Source: Zygnema cylindricum (Eukaryota; Streptophyta; Zygnematophyceae; Zygnematales; Zygnemataceae). Taken from it: 64,000 nucleotides of DNA. The stretch lies in contig JBBHKE010003290.1 of assembly GCA_037447655.1 (NCBI GenBank), positions 1-64,000 on the forward strand, given 5' to 3'. Below the pieces are notes generated by a model, which saw only the letters and a program-made list of their open reading frames with translations, was not told the origin of the DNA and ran no database searches. The translations under genes were made by a program, and so were the position numbers. Positions 9,178-20,655 of the stretch are shown here, one piece after another (within the stretch, counting starts at the first letter, position 1; each line of letters begins with the position of its first letter).

Positions 9178-10125
9178 TGTGAGAGGCTCTTAAAGATATT
9201 TACAGGAGTGGAAGCCTAGATCCGGATCCATCCGATTGGTCTTGTCTTCCTCCTCCACCAAAGTTTCCATAAGGTTTGTTGAAATAGTTATTCTTCTAGT
9301 CAGATCCAACAGCCAAAACTTGAACACTCTTTCCTCCTCTTCGAATCTCTATTGCTATTTCTCAAACCAAAATCATTCCAACAATGACGTTTGAGATCCA
9401 TTAATGATCTTGCAGATTTTGAACCTTGTTAACGATGTTCTCATAATCATCCGACACTTTCATTTGCAAATTATTTACTTTTTCTTTCTCGGTCTCTTTT
9501 TTTCCAGCACTCTCCAACTCCATGAATAATCCGAACAAATCATTGCAAAAATCAAACATGTTTCCTCCTTTATAAACATATGCTTGCACCTTTTGCTTAG
9601 CCAACTTTTGCTTTGTCATTTTTGGAAGAAGCCGAGACATTACATGGGATTGTACTAGATTGACAAAGCTGAGACTTAAAGAGGGGAAGATCGGTTGATC
9701 AGCCAAAGAAAGAAGAAGACACTTGTGGTAAAACAAGTAACGGGAAAGGATTCAGATGAAGATGATGGAGAACTCCTCCTCAATCACAAGTTTGAGGTGA
9801 AAACTGAGCCAAAGATTTTAAGGAAGCACAAGTGTGCCTTCGGCGGAGTGAAAGAAGTTCTCGAAGAAGGTTGGATTATTGATTCTGGTGCTTCTATGCA
9901 TATGTGTAGAGAGAAACAAATGTTTACTAAAATAAAAAAGATCCTTACTGCAGAGATAGAGTATGGGGGTGGGAGAGTAGTAACCACTAGTTTAGTGGGA
10001 TCTGTGGATATGAAGGTCTTAGTTGATGGTAAGACATCTATAGTCACATTCTCCGATGTCCATTTCATTCTACAACTGAACAATAATCTTATCTTGACGT
10101 CAGTTTTAGGGGCTACACCGCTTTG
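9178..10125 (+). pseudogene. C1 gag C-terminus and protease
   Basis: C1 gag resumes at 9183 (EALKDIYRSGS). After the inverted block 9222-9607 the plus frame continues with the zinc knuckle region (LCHFWKKPRHYM, second Cys replaced by Trp) and then, from about 9695, an acidic linker and the protease DSGASMHM motif near 9883-9905 in a run open to 10151. The similarity to copia protease stops near 10115 after ILTSVL. From there the similarity is on the minus strand, so C1 ends at a rearrangement junction with no integrase, RT or 3' LTR. Confidence 0.75.
9222..9607 (-). other. in-place inversion inside C1 gag
   Basis: Reading the minus strand of this block gives the gag middle section in order: QKLAKQKVQAYVYKGG, FCNDLFGLFMELESAG, DDYENIVNKVQ, then the basic QSDGSGSR linker. 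The plus-strand gag immediately left (RSGS) and right (LCHFWKKP) are exactly the segments that should flank it. So about 386 bp flipped without noticeable loss. Confidence 0.78.
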
Positions 10126-11272
10126 TTCTCGATTATCAAAGACAGTCTTTTGATGTTGTACTCTGTTATTTCTCAAGAAATCCTCAAACTGATTAGAAGT
10201 AAACTATCCACCATTATCAATTCTAATTCTCTTAATGGGGGTTCCATGCAACTTCTCATTCCATGCTTTATATTATTTAAAATATAGTGGTGCTTCATAC
10301 TTATTTTTGAGGAAGTAGACTTTGAAATATCTAAACCAGTCATCAGTTATGGTTAGCATATATCTTTTCCCTCCTACCGAAGATACTTTAGCCGGTCCGC
10401 AGATATTACTGTGTACAAGATCTAGCTCCTTTTCCCCTCTATACGTGGCAGACTCGGGAAAGGGCAAATCTTAGAGCCATATCTTGTGCACAACCACTAC
10501 AATCATCCAACAGTTCACTGTCCCTAGAGTGAATCCCTTCCACTACACCCAACTTTTTCATTTCCCTCAATCTGTCCAAATGCACATGCCCTAGCCGCTT
10601 ATGCCATATCATTATCTTTAAAACACCAACATAATAAGCATTTTTCTTTTCCTTGCTCAAGTTAAGCCTAAACATTCCTTGGCTACCCTTGTTAACAGTG
10701 AAATAGACCTTATCATCATACTTTGCTATGAAAGCTCCATTCCTATTGTAAGTCTCAAAATATTTATCATCCAAGATAGAGGTAGAGATGAGATTCTTCC
10801 TTAGCTGAGGTATATAGAGGACATCTGAGAATGAAAATATGGACGTCTGACCCTCCATTAGTACGTTTAGATCTACAAATCTCATTAGATTAGTAGTTAC
10901 TTCTCTCCTATCCCCATACTTTTTCTCTATGGTGGGAAACTTTCTATGCCTAGTAAATAATTGCTTTTCAAGACATACTTGCATTTAAGCAACTGAGTCG
11001 ATAATTCAACCTTCCTCCAAAGCTTCTCGGACAGCTCCGATAACACGTTTTTGTCTCCTTCTGATCTCCTCCTATTCTAGTTTTTCGTTGAGAAGAAACT
11101 CCCCATCCTCTTCATCCGAGGTCTCCTTTTCTCCGAACACCTCTTTCACCTGTATGGTCACAAGGCTTCTTCTTTCCGGAAGGTCCACCAAATATTTTCT
11201 CTTTGAGCCTCAGATCCTTCAGCTTGGTGCACTTTGCCATGTACTTGTTGTTCTAAAACCACAGTTGCAGGA
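10112..11272 (-). pseudogene. B-like copia fragment: zinc knuckle to integrase
   Basis: On the minus strand from 11272 downward: a knuckle-like YMAKCTKLKDLRLKE region, a linker, a protease start (frame from 10984, DSGA motif lost), GAG-pre-integrase (IMIWHKRLGHVHLDRLREMKK, then CSGCAQ) and the integrase core near 10440-10140 (HSNICGPAKVSSVGGKRYM, RIDNGG, QHQKTV). The wording KKNAYYVGVLKIMIWHKRLGHVH is closest to B1. It has frame breaks and no LTRs. It abuts B1 at 11273 and C1 at about 10112-10125. Confidence 0.75.
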
Positions 11273-12276
11273 TGTTGAAATAAGTAGTTTTTGGTATTTT
11301 CTAGGTTTAAAATAATTAGCAAAAACAGATAAAGAAAATGTAGGCAGCCTGCCTCCATCTCCTCTCTCTTGCCCCCATACTTGTTATAGTCACTAAAGGA
11401 GAGAGAGAGCGATAGAGCCATGGCTGCCTTAGCTCCATACGAAGGACTAAAGAGTGACTTAAGTCACTCTCAACAAAAGGTTGAGTCCAGTAGGACTCGA
11501 ACCCCCTGACCGGCAGAGCGCGGTGTAACAGTTAGCTCTTATCAGTTTGTCGTACAAGTCCGTTAGGAGATATAGGGTTTGATAAGTATTTAAACTATTG
11601 TATAATGCTGCAACCATCTAACTGAAATATGGAAGAATGAACATAGAACTTGTTAAGGTTTAGTGCGAACGTCATTTCGCACGAAACAAATGAATCGGAC
11701 ATTTGTTTCAACGGTCGACATTTAATGTCGGATTTAATCCGATGGCGCACATCATCACTGAGATCGCGGAATGGCCACTTTGGATTTTGTGGACGTGGCA
11801 TGACTTGTCGCCGAGTGGAAGGATGACATTCGGTCGCGGGAATTCCGGAGAATATACGAAACGAGTGGAAAAGTGACACCCGTCCACTCCGTAGCCTTGT
11901 CGTACACCGACCCTATAGAGAGGACATCGGCCGTAGTACCTTTCTGTACTTTACAGTTATATGATTGGTTCGTACTTCAGTAGATAGGGATTGTGAGAGA
12001 GGTTTAGGACTTAGGAAGTTTTCGAAGATAGTCACCTCTCTCTAAGAGAGTTTTGTATAAATTGGCATTTTTGCCGGCTCATAACTTATCGGCTGGTTGG
12101 CCGTTTTTAGTGATTCTTTTTGCTACCGACTCAAGCGAGTCCAAGTTTCACAGCGGTGCAGTCAAATTGTCATTTTGCATTCCTAGACAACATTGGTTGT
12201 GGCTTGAAGTGGGTTAGTTAAATACTATCTAGAGGTTTCTTGTATTCTGTGGTCCAATGGAGGACACATAATTGCA
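11273..12276 (+). repeat. B1 5' LTR
   Basis: TGTTGAAATAAGTAGTTTTTGG to ATAATTGCA. An antisense tRNA-like block lies near 11486-11565; on the minus strand it contains the B-box GGTTCGAGTCC exactly and a TTTT run just beyond it. TATAAAT is near 12056. The terminal ATG at 12257 reads MEDT then TAA, so here only the second ATG (12281, in the primer site) can start gag. Confidence 0.87.
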
Positions 12277-12289
12277 GGTTATGGGCCCA
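12277..12289 (+). promoter_or_regulatory. B1 primer-binding site
   Basis: GGTTATGGGCCCA next to the LTR end, identical to A1 and G3, complementary to the initiator tRNA-Met anticodon arm. It contains the gag ATG at 12281. Confidence 0.8.
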
Positions 12290-13257
12290 CTCTCTAGGGT
12301 GCCCACCTTCAATGGATCTGGGTTCATCTATTGGGAAGCCATGATGATGGGAGATTTGTGCGAAAAACGATACTAGGGTATTGTCAATGAACAAGTGAAA
12401 CGTCCACCTTCGGGAACTCCACCAGGATTTGGAGGAGTAAGGTTTCCTGTAGCAACGGCTGCCTCTGCGGATGAGGCAGATGATGGGGACAGTAGTGTGT
12501 CCAAAAAGGGGAAAAGGAAGGAGGCACCCCTTATTCCTATTGCCACAGTACTAGGAGCGGCGACCGTGAAGACCGCGGAGAACAATACTCAAATGTGGGA
12601 GGATGTAAACATGGCTGCCAAGAACTTCATTCTGAGGCACCTCACTCAAGCTCTGGCCACCCCACATCTTCACATTTACAAGGCTGAGGAGTTGTGGGTG
12701 AGTTTGGTGGAGGTTTATAGAGCTGGAACTATTTAGGAGCTCTAGTTGGCTGAGCAAAAGCTAGTGAGTTATACTTACAAAGGAGGAAAGATGTTAGATT
12801 ACTGTAATGATCTTTTATGTTTGTATATGGATATGGAAAGTGACGGGTGGAAAAGTACAATAAAAATGAAAGTTAATACCCTTATCATGAAGTTACTAGA
12901 TGAGTACGAGAACATAGTATACCGAGTACAGGAAATGCCTGATAGTTCATCGAAATGGAACACAGTGGTCAAGATGATAATTGTGTAGGAAAACACAATG
13001 GAGATTAGGAGAGGAGGAAAGAGCATTCAAGCTCTAGCAGCAAGAGGGGATCGATGGGGGAAGGATCCAAAGAAACCGTACAAAGGGGAAGAGATAATTC
13101 TGGAGGATCGAGGCCCCCAAAGGGCTTGTGTCATTTTTGCAAAAGACCGAGACACTTCATCGCAGATTGTGTAAAGCTGTCAGAGCTGAGGCTCCAAGAG
13201 AACCGTGGAGGGGGTTATTCCGGAGGGAAGAAAATGCACTTATGGTTAGAAAAGTGA
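12281..13257 (+). pseudogene. B1 gag
   Basis: Starting at the ATG within the primer site (MGPLSRVPTFNGSGFIYWE), the gag has a capsid-like domain to about 12990 and a CCHC knuckle CHFCKRPRHFIADC near 13130-13175. TAG near 12373, TAG codons near 12734 and TAG at 12986 interrupt it, and a frameshift occurs around the nucleocapsid. The stops fall where paralogues have sense codons, which indicates simple decay. Confidence 0.8.
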
Positions 13258-14840
13258 CAAGAGAAACTGAAGATGAGTCTTTTGATAAGGATGGGGAGCT
13301 TCTTCTTGACGAGAGTCTAGAGGAGAAGGAGATCCCTCGGAGACAGAAGTGTGCCCTTGGAGCGATTTGGGAAGCTCCACAAGAAGGATGGGTTATCGAC
13401 TTAGGTGCATCCATGCATATGTGTCGTGATAAGGAACTCTTCACTAAGCTAAGAAAGCTCCCTACTGTAGAGATAGAGTATGGGGATGGGAGAGTGGTTA
13501 CTACAGATCTAGTGGGGTCAGTAGATTTGAAAGTCTTAGTGGAGGGTAAGACTTTTATACTTAGCCAAGGAATGTTTAGGCTTAACCTGAGTAATGAAAA
13601 GAAGAATGCTTACTATGTTGGTGTTCTTAAGCTGATGATTTGGCATAAGCGGTTGGGGCATGTGCATTTTGATAGGTTGAGGGAAATGAAAAAGCAATGG
13701 GATAGTAGAAGGCATTCAGTTTGGGGATAATGAAATGATGGATGCTTGTAGTGGATGTGCTCAAGGTAAGGTTCACAAACTTCCCTTTCCCAAAGCCGCC
13801 ACATATACAGGTGAGAAGGTATTTAGACTTGGTCCATACAAATATTTGGGGGCCTGCAAAAGTACCTTCGGTTGGAGGAAAGAGGTTTATGATGGCAATA
13901 ACCGTTGACTGGTCTAGATACTCTAGAGTCTACTTTCTAAAAACAAAGTCTGAAGCATAAACTTACTTCAAAGTATATAAAGCAAGGAATGAGAAGTTGC
14001 ATGAAACCCCCATTAAGATTATATAGAGTGATAATGGGGGGGAGTAGACCTCTAACCAGTTTGAGGAATATCTGAGAGATGAGGGAGTGAAGCACCAAAA
14101 AACTGTACCATATAACCCTGAACAAAATGGGGTAGTTGAGAGGTTGAATCGAACACTAAGAGATAGCGCATGCAGTATGTTGGCCGACAAGAAAATATAA
14201 AAGAGATTAAGGGCAGAAGCAATAAACTGTGCCAATTACATTAAAATAGAGTCTTTACCTCAGCTGTAAAGGGAGTGACACCCTATGAGAGATGGGTTGG
14301 AAGGAAACCAGATATCTCACACCTTAAAGTATTTGGTAGCCAAGTTTAAAGTCTTGACACGGATAGGAAAAACTGGAAACTAGATGCTAAGGGAAACCGG
14401 GATACTTTGTGGGATATGATGAGGATGTCAAGGGATATAGAGTCTATGACTTAGCAAAGAAAGATATCATTTTGGTCAAATACCTAGTTGTCATGGATGA
14501 AGGGAAGTCATTTGACCCTTTCAAATATACAAAGAAGATAAGATTTAGATTTGAGTCCGAGAGTGAGGAGAACTCGGTAGTTCCTGAAAAGGACATGAAT
14601 GAAATTGTGATTGCAGATTCAGGGAAGATCCGAGATATAGCAGACTTACCGGAAATCTCACATACTCCTATGGACTTCGCGGAGATAGAAGAAGTGGGAC
14701 CAGAACCGGCTCCCATGGACAGGGGAGCTGATGATACAGTGAGGAGAAATCTAAGACTTCCATCCATTCTAGCTTTGGAGTTTGAGGGAGGAAGAAGGAG
14801 CAACAAAAGATATAAGAAAAACAATCCGCTCATAAGGTAA
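13258..14840 (+). pseudogene. B1 protease and integrase
   Basis: The protease motif reads IDLGASMHM near 13396, with the conserved Ser of DSG replaced by Leu. About 60 codons are missing between KTFIL and SQGMFRL (near 13560) compared with A1 and G3. GAG-pre-integrase (MIWHKRLGHVHFD, CSGCAQGKVHKLPF) and the integrase core follow: WGPAKVPSVGGKRFMMAITVDWSRYSRV near 13850-13930, then SDNGGE near 14030 with adjoining stops, and VERLNRTL near 14135. The C-terminal GYDEDVKGYRVYDLAKKD segment opens the 14409-14840 frame. The first core Asp (HTDI in relatives) is HTNI here. It is inactive. Confidence 0.8.
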
Positions 14841-16459
14841 CAAAGCTATCTCACCCAGATGAGCCTCAGTCTTACTCGGAGGCAATAAATAGTCTTGAGA
14901 AAGAAAGGTGGATTAGAACCATAAATGATGAGATGGCTTCGATCATGGAAGCAAATACTTGGGAACTAGCAGATTGTCCTCCAGACAGAAAACCTATTGG
15001 GTGTAAATGGGTATTTAAATTAAAACTGAACCCAGATAATACCATTGAGAGATATAAGGCTCGGTTGGTAGCGAAAGGATTTACCCAAAAACATGGGATT
15101 GACTATGAGGAGACATTTGCTTTAGTTGTTCGGTTCCCATCAGTAAGGATTCTCCTCAGTTTGGCAGAAGCGGAAGACATGGAAATACACCAAATGGACA
15201 TTAAGACTGCTTTTCTTAATGGTGATTCAGAGGAAGAAATTTTCATGAGGCAACTCGAGGGGTTCGTGGAGGTAAGAGAAGAGAGCAAAGTCTGCAGGTT
15301 CATAAAGTCCTTATATGGTCTGAAGCATGCTCTTTGACAATGGAATAAGAAACTAGGTAAGTTTCTTACCGGTTTGGGATATATCCGGATATCCGGATAA
15401 GCTCAAACCTTTCTATCTATATGTTTGAAGATGAGAATGGTGTCATTTTATTGCAATTTATGTGGATGATTTGCTTGTATTGAGCAAGTCTTTGGAGAAG
15501 ATCAATAGGCTAAAGAAAGATCTTAGGGGCAGATTTGATATGAAGGATTTAGGTGAGGCAAAATATATTTTGGGGATCCAAATTGAGAGAGATAGGGGGA
15601 AAAGGATTATCAGACTTACTCAAAAAGAAGCAATAGGTAATATGCTTGAAAAATTCCAAATGGAAAAGACTTACAGTTGTACCACCCCCATGGACTTGAA
15701 AAAAGTATGTGATGGGAGTGTAGAAGGAGGAATGATGATCTTAGATGATCAGATGAGTCCAGAGGAGAGAGAGTTTATGAATTTTATCCTTTATAGACAA
15801 ATCATAGGAAGTTTGATCTATTTTATAAATCGTACCAGACCGAACATAGCGGCAGCAGTAGGAGTCCTCAGTAGGAGTCTTAATGATCCTAGGAAGAGAG
15901 ATTGGGAGGCAGCCAAGAGAGTCATGAGATACCTTGTTGGAACTAGAGAGTTATGGTTACATTTGGGAGGGGAGCACACTGATATCACTGCTTGGAGCGA
16001 TGCCAGTTATGGGGATGCACCTATGAGAAGATGCACTTCTAGGTATGTCTTGTATGTGGGGGAAGGTGTTTGTTAATGGAGTATAAACAACAAAAGGTGG
16101 TTGCTCAGTCTACTATGGAGGCTAAGTATATGGCCTCTTGTTCGGCTGTGAAAGAGTTGATGTGGGTAAAATCCTTGTTGCAAGAATTGGGGTATGTGAA
16201 AGAGGGAGTGCATGAAGTTTTTTGTGATAATCAGGTTGCCATTACCATTGCAGCCTATCCAAAACATCATTTCAAGGGTAAGCATATGGACATAAGATTG
16301 AGCTTCGTGAGGGAAAAAGTTGAAAATAAAATTGTAAATCTTGTGTATAAATCCGATGAAGAAATGGTGGCTGACATGATGACCAAACCTGTGCCCTCTC
16401 CAAAGTTAAAATATTGTAGGGAAAAATGTGGATTAAAAGAAAAGTTAAAATTAGACTAG
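14841..16459 (+). pseudogene. B1 reverse transcriptase and RNase H
   Basis: RT begins about 14875 (SYSEAINSLEKERW), with [49 protein letters not shown] and SLYGLK. A TGA at 15334 and a frameshift near 15390-15450 precede the catalytic YVDD at about 15460. The thumb/connection region and RNase H (SDASYGDAPMRRCTS near 15997, STMEAKYMAS near 16110, CDNQVAITIA near 16220) are otherwise well kept, with a TAA at 16074 shifting the reading. It ends at the stop 16457-16459, 13 bases before the 3' LTR. Confidence 0.83.
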
Positions 16460-16472
16460 AAAATAAGGGGAG
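16460..16472 (+). promoter_or_regulatory. B1 polypurine tract
   Basis: AAAATAAGGGGAG type tract directly before TGTTGAAATAAG. Confidence 0.83.
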
Positions 16473-17472
16473 TGTTGAAATAAGTAGTTTTTGGTATTTT
16501 CTAGGTCTAAAATAATTAGCGGAAACAGATAAAGAAAATGCAGGCAGCCTGCCTCCATCTCTTCTCTCTTGCCCCCATACTTGTTGTAGTCACTGAAGGA
16601 GAGAGAGAGCGATGGAGCCATGGCTGCCTCAGCTCCATAGGAAGGACTAAAGAGTGACTTAAGTCACTCTCAACAAAAGGTTGAGTCCGGCAAGACTCGA
16701 ACCCCCGACCAAAGAACGCGACGTAGCCGTTAGCTCTAACCAGTCTGTCCTAGAAGTCCGTTAGGAGATAAAGGGTTTGATAAGTATTTAAACTATTGTA
16801 TAATACTGAAACCATTTAACTGAAATATGACAAATGAACATAGAACCTGTTAAGTTTTAGTGCGAACGTCATTTCGCACGAAACAAATGAATCGGACATT
16901 TGTTTCAACGGTCGACATTTAATGTCAGATTTAATCCGACGGCGCACATCATCGCCGATATCGCGCAATGGTCACTTTGACTTTTATGGACGTGGCATGA
17001 CCTGATGACGCGTGGAAGGATGACATTCGGTCGCGGGAATTTTGGTGAATATACGAACAAGTGGAAAAGTGACACGCGTCCACTCAGTAGCCTTGTCGTA
17101 CACCAGCCGTACAGATAAGACATCGGCTGTAGTATCTTTCTGTACTTTACAGGTATATGATTGGTTCGTACTTCAGTAGATAGGGGTTGTGAGAGAGGTT
17201 TAGGACTTAGGAAATTTTGGTAGGTAGTCACCTCTCTCTCTAAGAGAGCTTTGTATAAATTGGCATTTTTGCCGGCTCATAACTTATCGGCTGGTTGGCC
17301 GTTTTCAGTGATTCTTTTTCCTATGGACTTTAAGGAGTCCATGTTGTACAAAGGTGCAGTCAAACTGTCAGTTTGCCTTCTTGGGCAGCAGTGGTTGTGG
17401 CTTGAAGTGGGTTAGTGAAAACTATCTAGTGGCTTTCGTATTCTGTGGTCCAATGGAGGACACATAATTTCA
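16473..17472 (+). repeat. B1 3' LTR
   Basis: Pairs with 11273-12276 over its full length with scattered differences. It ends ATAATTTCA where the 5' LTR has ATAATTGCA. It carries the same promoter, hairpins and antisense tRNA-like block (minus-strand GGTTCGAGTC near 16695). Confidence 0.87.
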
Positions 17473-19097
17473 TATTCCCTCAACTACACCCATTTTCTTT
17501 ATTTTTTTCAATCTATCTAGATGCACATGTCCCAATCTTTTATGCCATATCATTAAATCACTTACACCGGCATAGTAAACTCCCGTTTTTACATTACTCA
17601 AATTCAGCCCAAACATTCATTGGCTACCCTTTTCAGCTGTGAAGTACACTTCATTCTCATAGCCAGCAACAAAGACTCTTTTCTTAGTAATATTCTCAAA
17701 ACCCTTATCATCTAAGACCGACATAGAGATAAGATTCATGTTCGACTCTGGAATAAAAAGAACATCAGAGAAAGTGGCTATGGATGCCTTGCCACCAACT
17801 AAGACTCTCAGATCCACAGATCCCACTAAAATAGTGGTTACGATTCTCCCATCCCCATACTCTATCTTTACAGTAGGGATCTTTCTCATTTTGGTAAACA
17901 ATGGTTTTTCCCTACACATATGCATAGAGGCTCTTGAATGAATAATCCATCCTTCTTCAAGAGCTTATTTTACCCCACCGAAATCATATTTTTGCCTTCT
18001 TGGAATCTCTAGCTCACCTTTCACCTCCAGCTCCTCATTGAGGAGAGGTTCTCCACCGTTCTCATCAGAATCCTCTCCCATGACTTGTGTTGCCACAAAT
18101 GCCTTTTTCTTTGCTGCAGTTGATTTTCCGATCTGTTCCTCCTTCAATCTCAACTCTGTCATTTTAGTATACTCCACCATGTAATGTCTTGGCTTCTTAC
18201 AAAAGTGAGAGAGCCTGTTCGAAGACCTCAATCCATATCCGTTCGATTGGTTTCCTCTTCCTCCTCCACCAAAGTTTCTATAAGGTTTCTTCGAATCCTT
18301 ATCTCCCTAGTTAGTTCCAATAGCCAATACTCGAACACTCTTTCCTCCTCTCCGAATCTCAACTGTGCTTTCTTGAACCAAAATAATCCCTACAACAGAG
18401 TTCGAGATCCATCGATGATCTGGCAAATCCTGAACCTTGTTAACAATGTTTTTATAATCATCTGGGAGTTTCATCAACAAAGTATTCACCTTCCTTTTCT
18501 CGGTCTCCCTTTTTCTTGCACTCTCCAACTCCATGAATAACCCGACCAAGTCATTAAAAAAGTTTAACATTTTGTCCCCTTTGTACACATATGCTTGTAC
18601 CTTCTGATCAGCCAGCTTCTACTGCTAAATTGTAACACTCTTGTAAATGTTGACAAGAGCCTCCAACAACTCCTCCGCCCTGTCCACATGAAGATGAGGT
18701 GTAGCAATTGCTTGAGAGAGACACCCGAGAATAAATTAAGTCGCCACGATGTTTGAAATCCCAAATTTTTGTATCATTTGCCTCGGATTTTTGAGCATCT
18801 GCTACCAAAACCGATCCAGTAGTCATCGGCGTGAGTTTCTCCTTCCCTTTCTCCTTCCCTGTGTCCAACATGATGGTTTCTCCAACATCCTCTACAACCT
18901 TTGCCTCAACAGATCCTCCAGTGAATCGAGATCCTGCAAACCCTGGTGGAACTCCCAATTTTGCAGTTGGTCAAACCACACGACCAGTCACAATGCCCCA
19001 TAGCCGTTTTTCAAAAAATGCACCCCTCATCATGGTTTCCCAGTTTATGAACCGTGATCCATTGAAAATGGGCACCTTAGAGGGTGGGCCCATAACT
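17473..19097 (-). pseudogene. C2 gag, protease and GAG-pre-integrase
   Basis: On the minus strand from the primer site (complement of 19085-19097, AGTTATGGGCCCA) the frame reads MGPP, then VPPGFAGSRFTGG (18958), a capsid-like region, QKLADQKVQAYVYKG (18600), CHFCKKPRHYMVEYTK knuckle (18220, third Cys lost), an acidic linker, protease with HSRASMHM in place of DSGASMHM (17935), and GAG-pre-integrase ending IWHKRLGHVHLDRLK...MGVVEGI at 17473. B1 cuts it there. Active-site loss and several stops show decay. It resembles C1 in wording (ALEEGW before the protease). Confidence 0.78.
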
Positions 19098-19595
19098 TTT
19101 AATTGTGTGACCTCCATTGGTCCACAAAATGTCCAGCTTATATGAAGCCTCCATTATAATATTTGCACTTTTGACTTTGGCAAAGGATAAGTGCCACCTG
19201 TTGTTCTATGAAAACTAGAGCAACACCAACAGCCACTAAATCACAAGCCATCACATAACCAAAAGGGGAAGCACTCAAGATACCAACTTCGGCCCAGTGC
19301 ATAAAGCACTCAATATGCTCAAATGTCCACCAAACCACAGGAGCAACTAGTTTACCACGTGTGCTGACAACTCACAAAGTTTCAAGCAAAACGCTCAAAT
19401 AAACCAAGAGATACAGCCCAAAGAATATCCCTTAAAATGCACAAACGTGCCTTTTGAAACCTTGTACAACGAATGCATGAAAGTAGCTAAGTCCTAGAAT
19501 TTATACAAATAAATTTTACTACAGTCTAATTAGCCAATCACTTCACTGTAAAGAATGTTACGTTACTATTTAACCGTACTCTAATGTGCACTAAC

Positions 19596-20655
19596 TGTTG
19601 GTTTTTGGAAACCTTTAGTCCTCTCTATATCACATTGCTATGCTGCCATGCTGCGCTGGTCACATCGCAGCCATAGCAGCATGTATGAAAAAGATATTGT
19701 GCTGCCATGCTGCGCTGGTCACATCGCAGCCATAGCAGCTTGCATACTAAGTACTAAGAGTATTGAACGTACGGAATTGGACTTCAAGTGACGCGAAGAA
19801 ACATAGACGAAAGTGTTGAATGTGTTGGAGAAATGGACGGCGGATCGCGAAGCGATCCGATGATTAACATTCGAAATGATTTAAATTGTACGTCGGCCGT
19901 ACGAAACATAATGCGGCGGTCAATATGTGATGAATTGGACGCCACCGGAGCTACGGACGGCAGCGCCGTCAGTTTGGTGAGGGACGCGAAATCGCGTCCA
20001 TCACATGTTATTTATTTTGGACGGTCCTGATTCGTTTGACGGAATTCGTAAGACTTGTAAATATTTAACAATCTTTGTCCCGTGTATTAATTATTACTGT
20101 AGCTCTCATGTACACTCACATTAATAGAGGTAGTCGATTGATTACGTACGGCTGGTATGCCTCCGTACAGTTAGTAGTAAGCTGTAGTATATATTTGTAG
20201 GACTTAGTCATTTCTAGACTTAGGAACTTTTTGGACAGAAACTGTTTCTGCTCCTTTTTGGGATTTTCAACTGAGAATTTCTCTCAGTTTTATTGGCAGA
20301 ATTATCTGATATTTTGCATGTGTGTTTCTCTTTGTATTGGCAATATTGTGGCGAATTCGCAGACCTATTGTGTGTCTGGTTTGCTTGGGGCTTCATTGTG
20401 AAGTTGGTCATATTTATCAAAGTTCTGGCAGGCTGTTTTTCTGCAACTTTGACTAAGTGTTCTGATTATTCGGTTTGGTATTATTATATGAAATTTGGTG
20501 GGAATACTTAGTGGACTTGGAACTATCTGGTTGAGTAGTTTCAGCTTGGTTTGGTTATTCTGTAGAATTCTGAGTGGAATCAAAGGAGGCTGTTTTGGGG
20601 TAGTCTGTGGTGCTTCCGAGGGTACATTCATGGCTGAAAAGGGCTATGAACAACA
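19596..20655 (+). repeat. E1 5' LTR
   Basis: TGTTGGTTTTTGGAAACC to GAACAACA. It contains two copies of a roughly 40-bp imperfect hairpin built on TGCTGCCATGCTGCG (about 19638-19680 and 19700-19740) and two perfect hairpins, CGGATCGC/GCGATCCG (19841-19859) and GGACGCGA/TCGCGTCC (19982-19999). ATG 20630 near its end starts the gag frame. Confidence 0.9.

Larger units (their letters stand above)
11273..17472 (+). mobile_element. B1: full-length Ty1/copia LTR retrotransposon
   Basis: LTRs of 1004 bp (11273-12276) and 1000 bp (16473-17472) enclose a complete gag-pol set and a polypurine tract. The 5-mers outside the LTRs, CAGGA and TATTC, do not match. The left flank is a B-like minus fragment and the right flank a C-like one, so the copy has probably been through inter-element recombination. 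Multiple stops make it defective. Confidence 0.87.
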
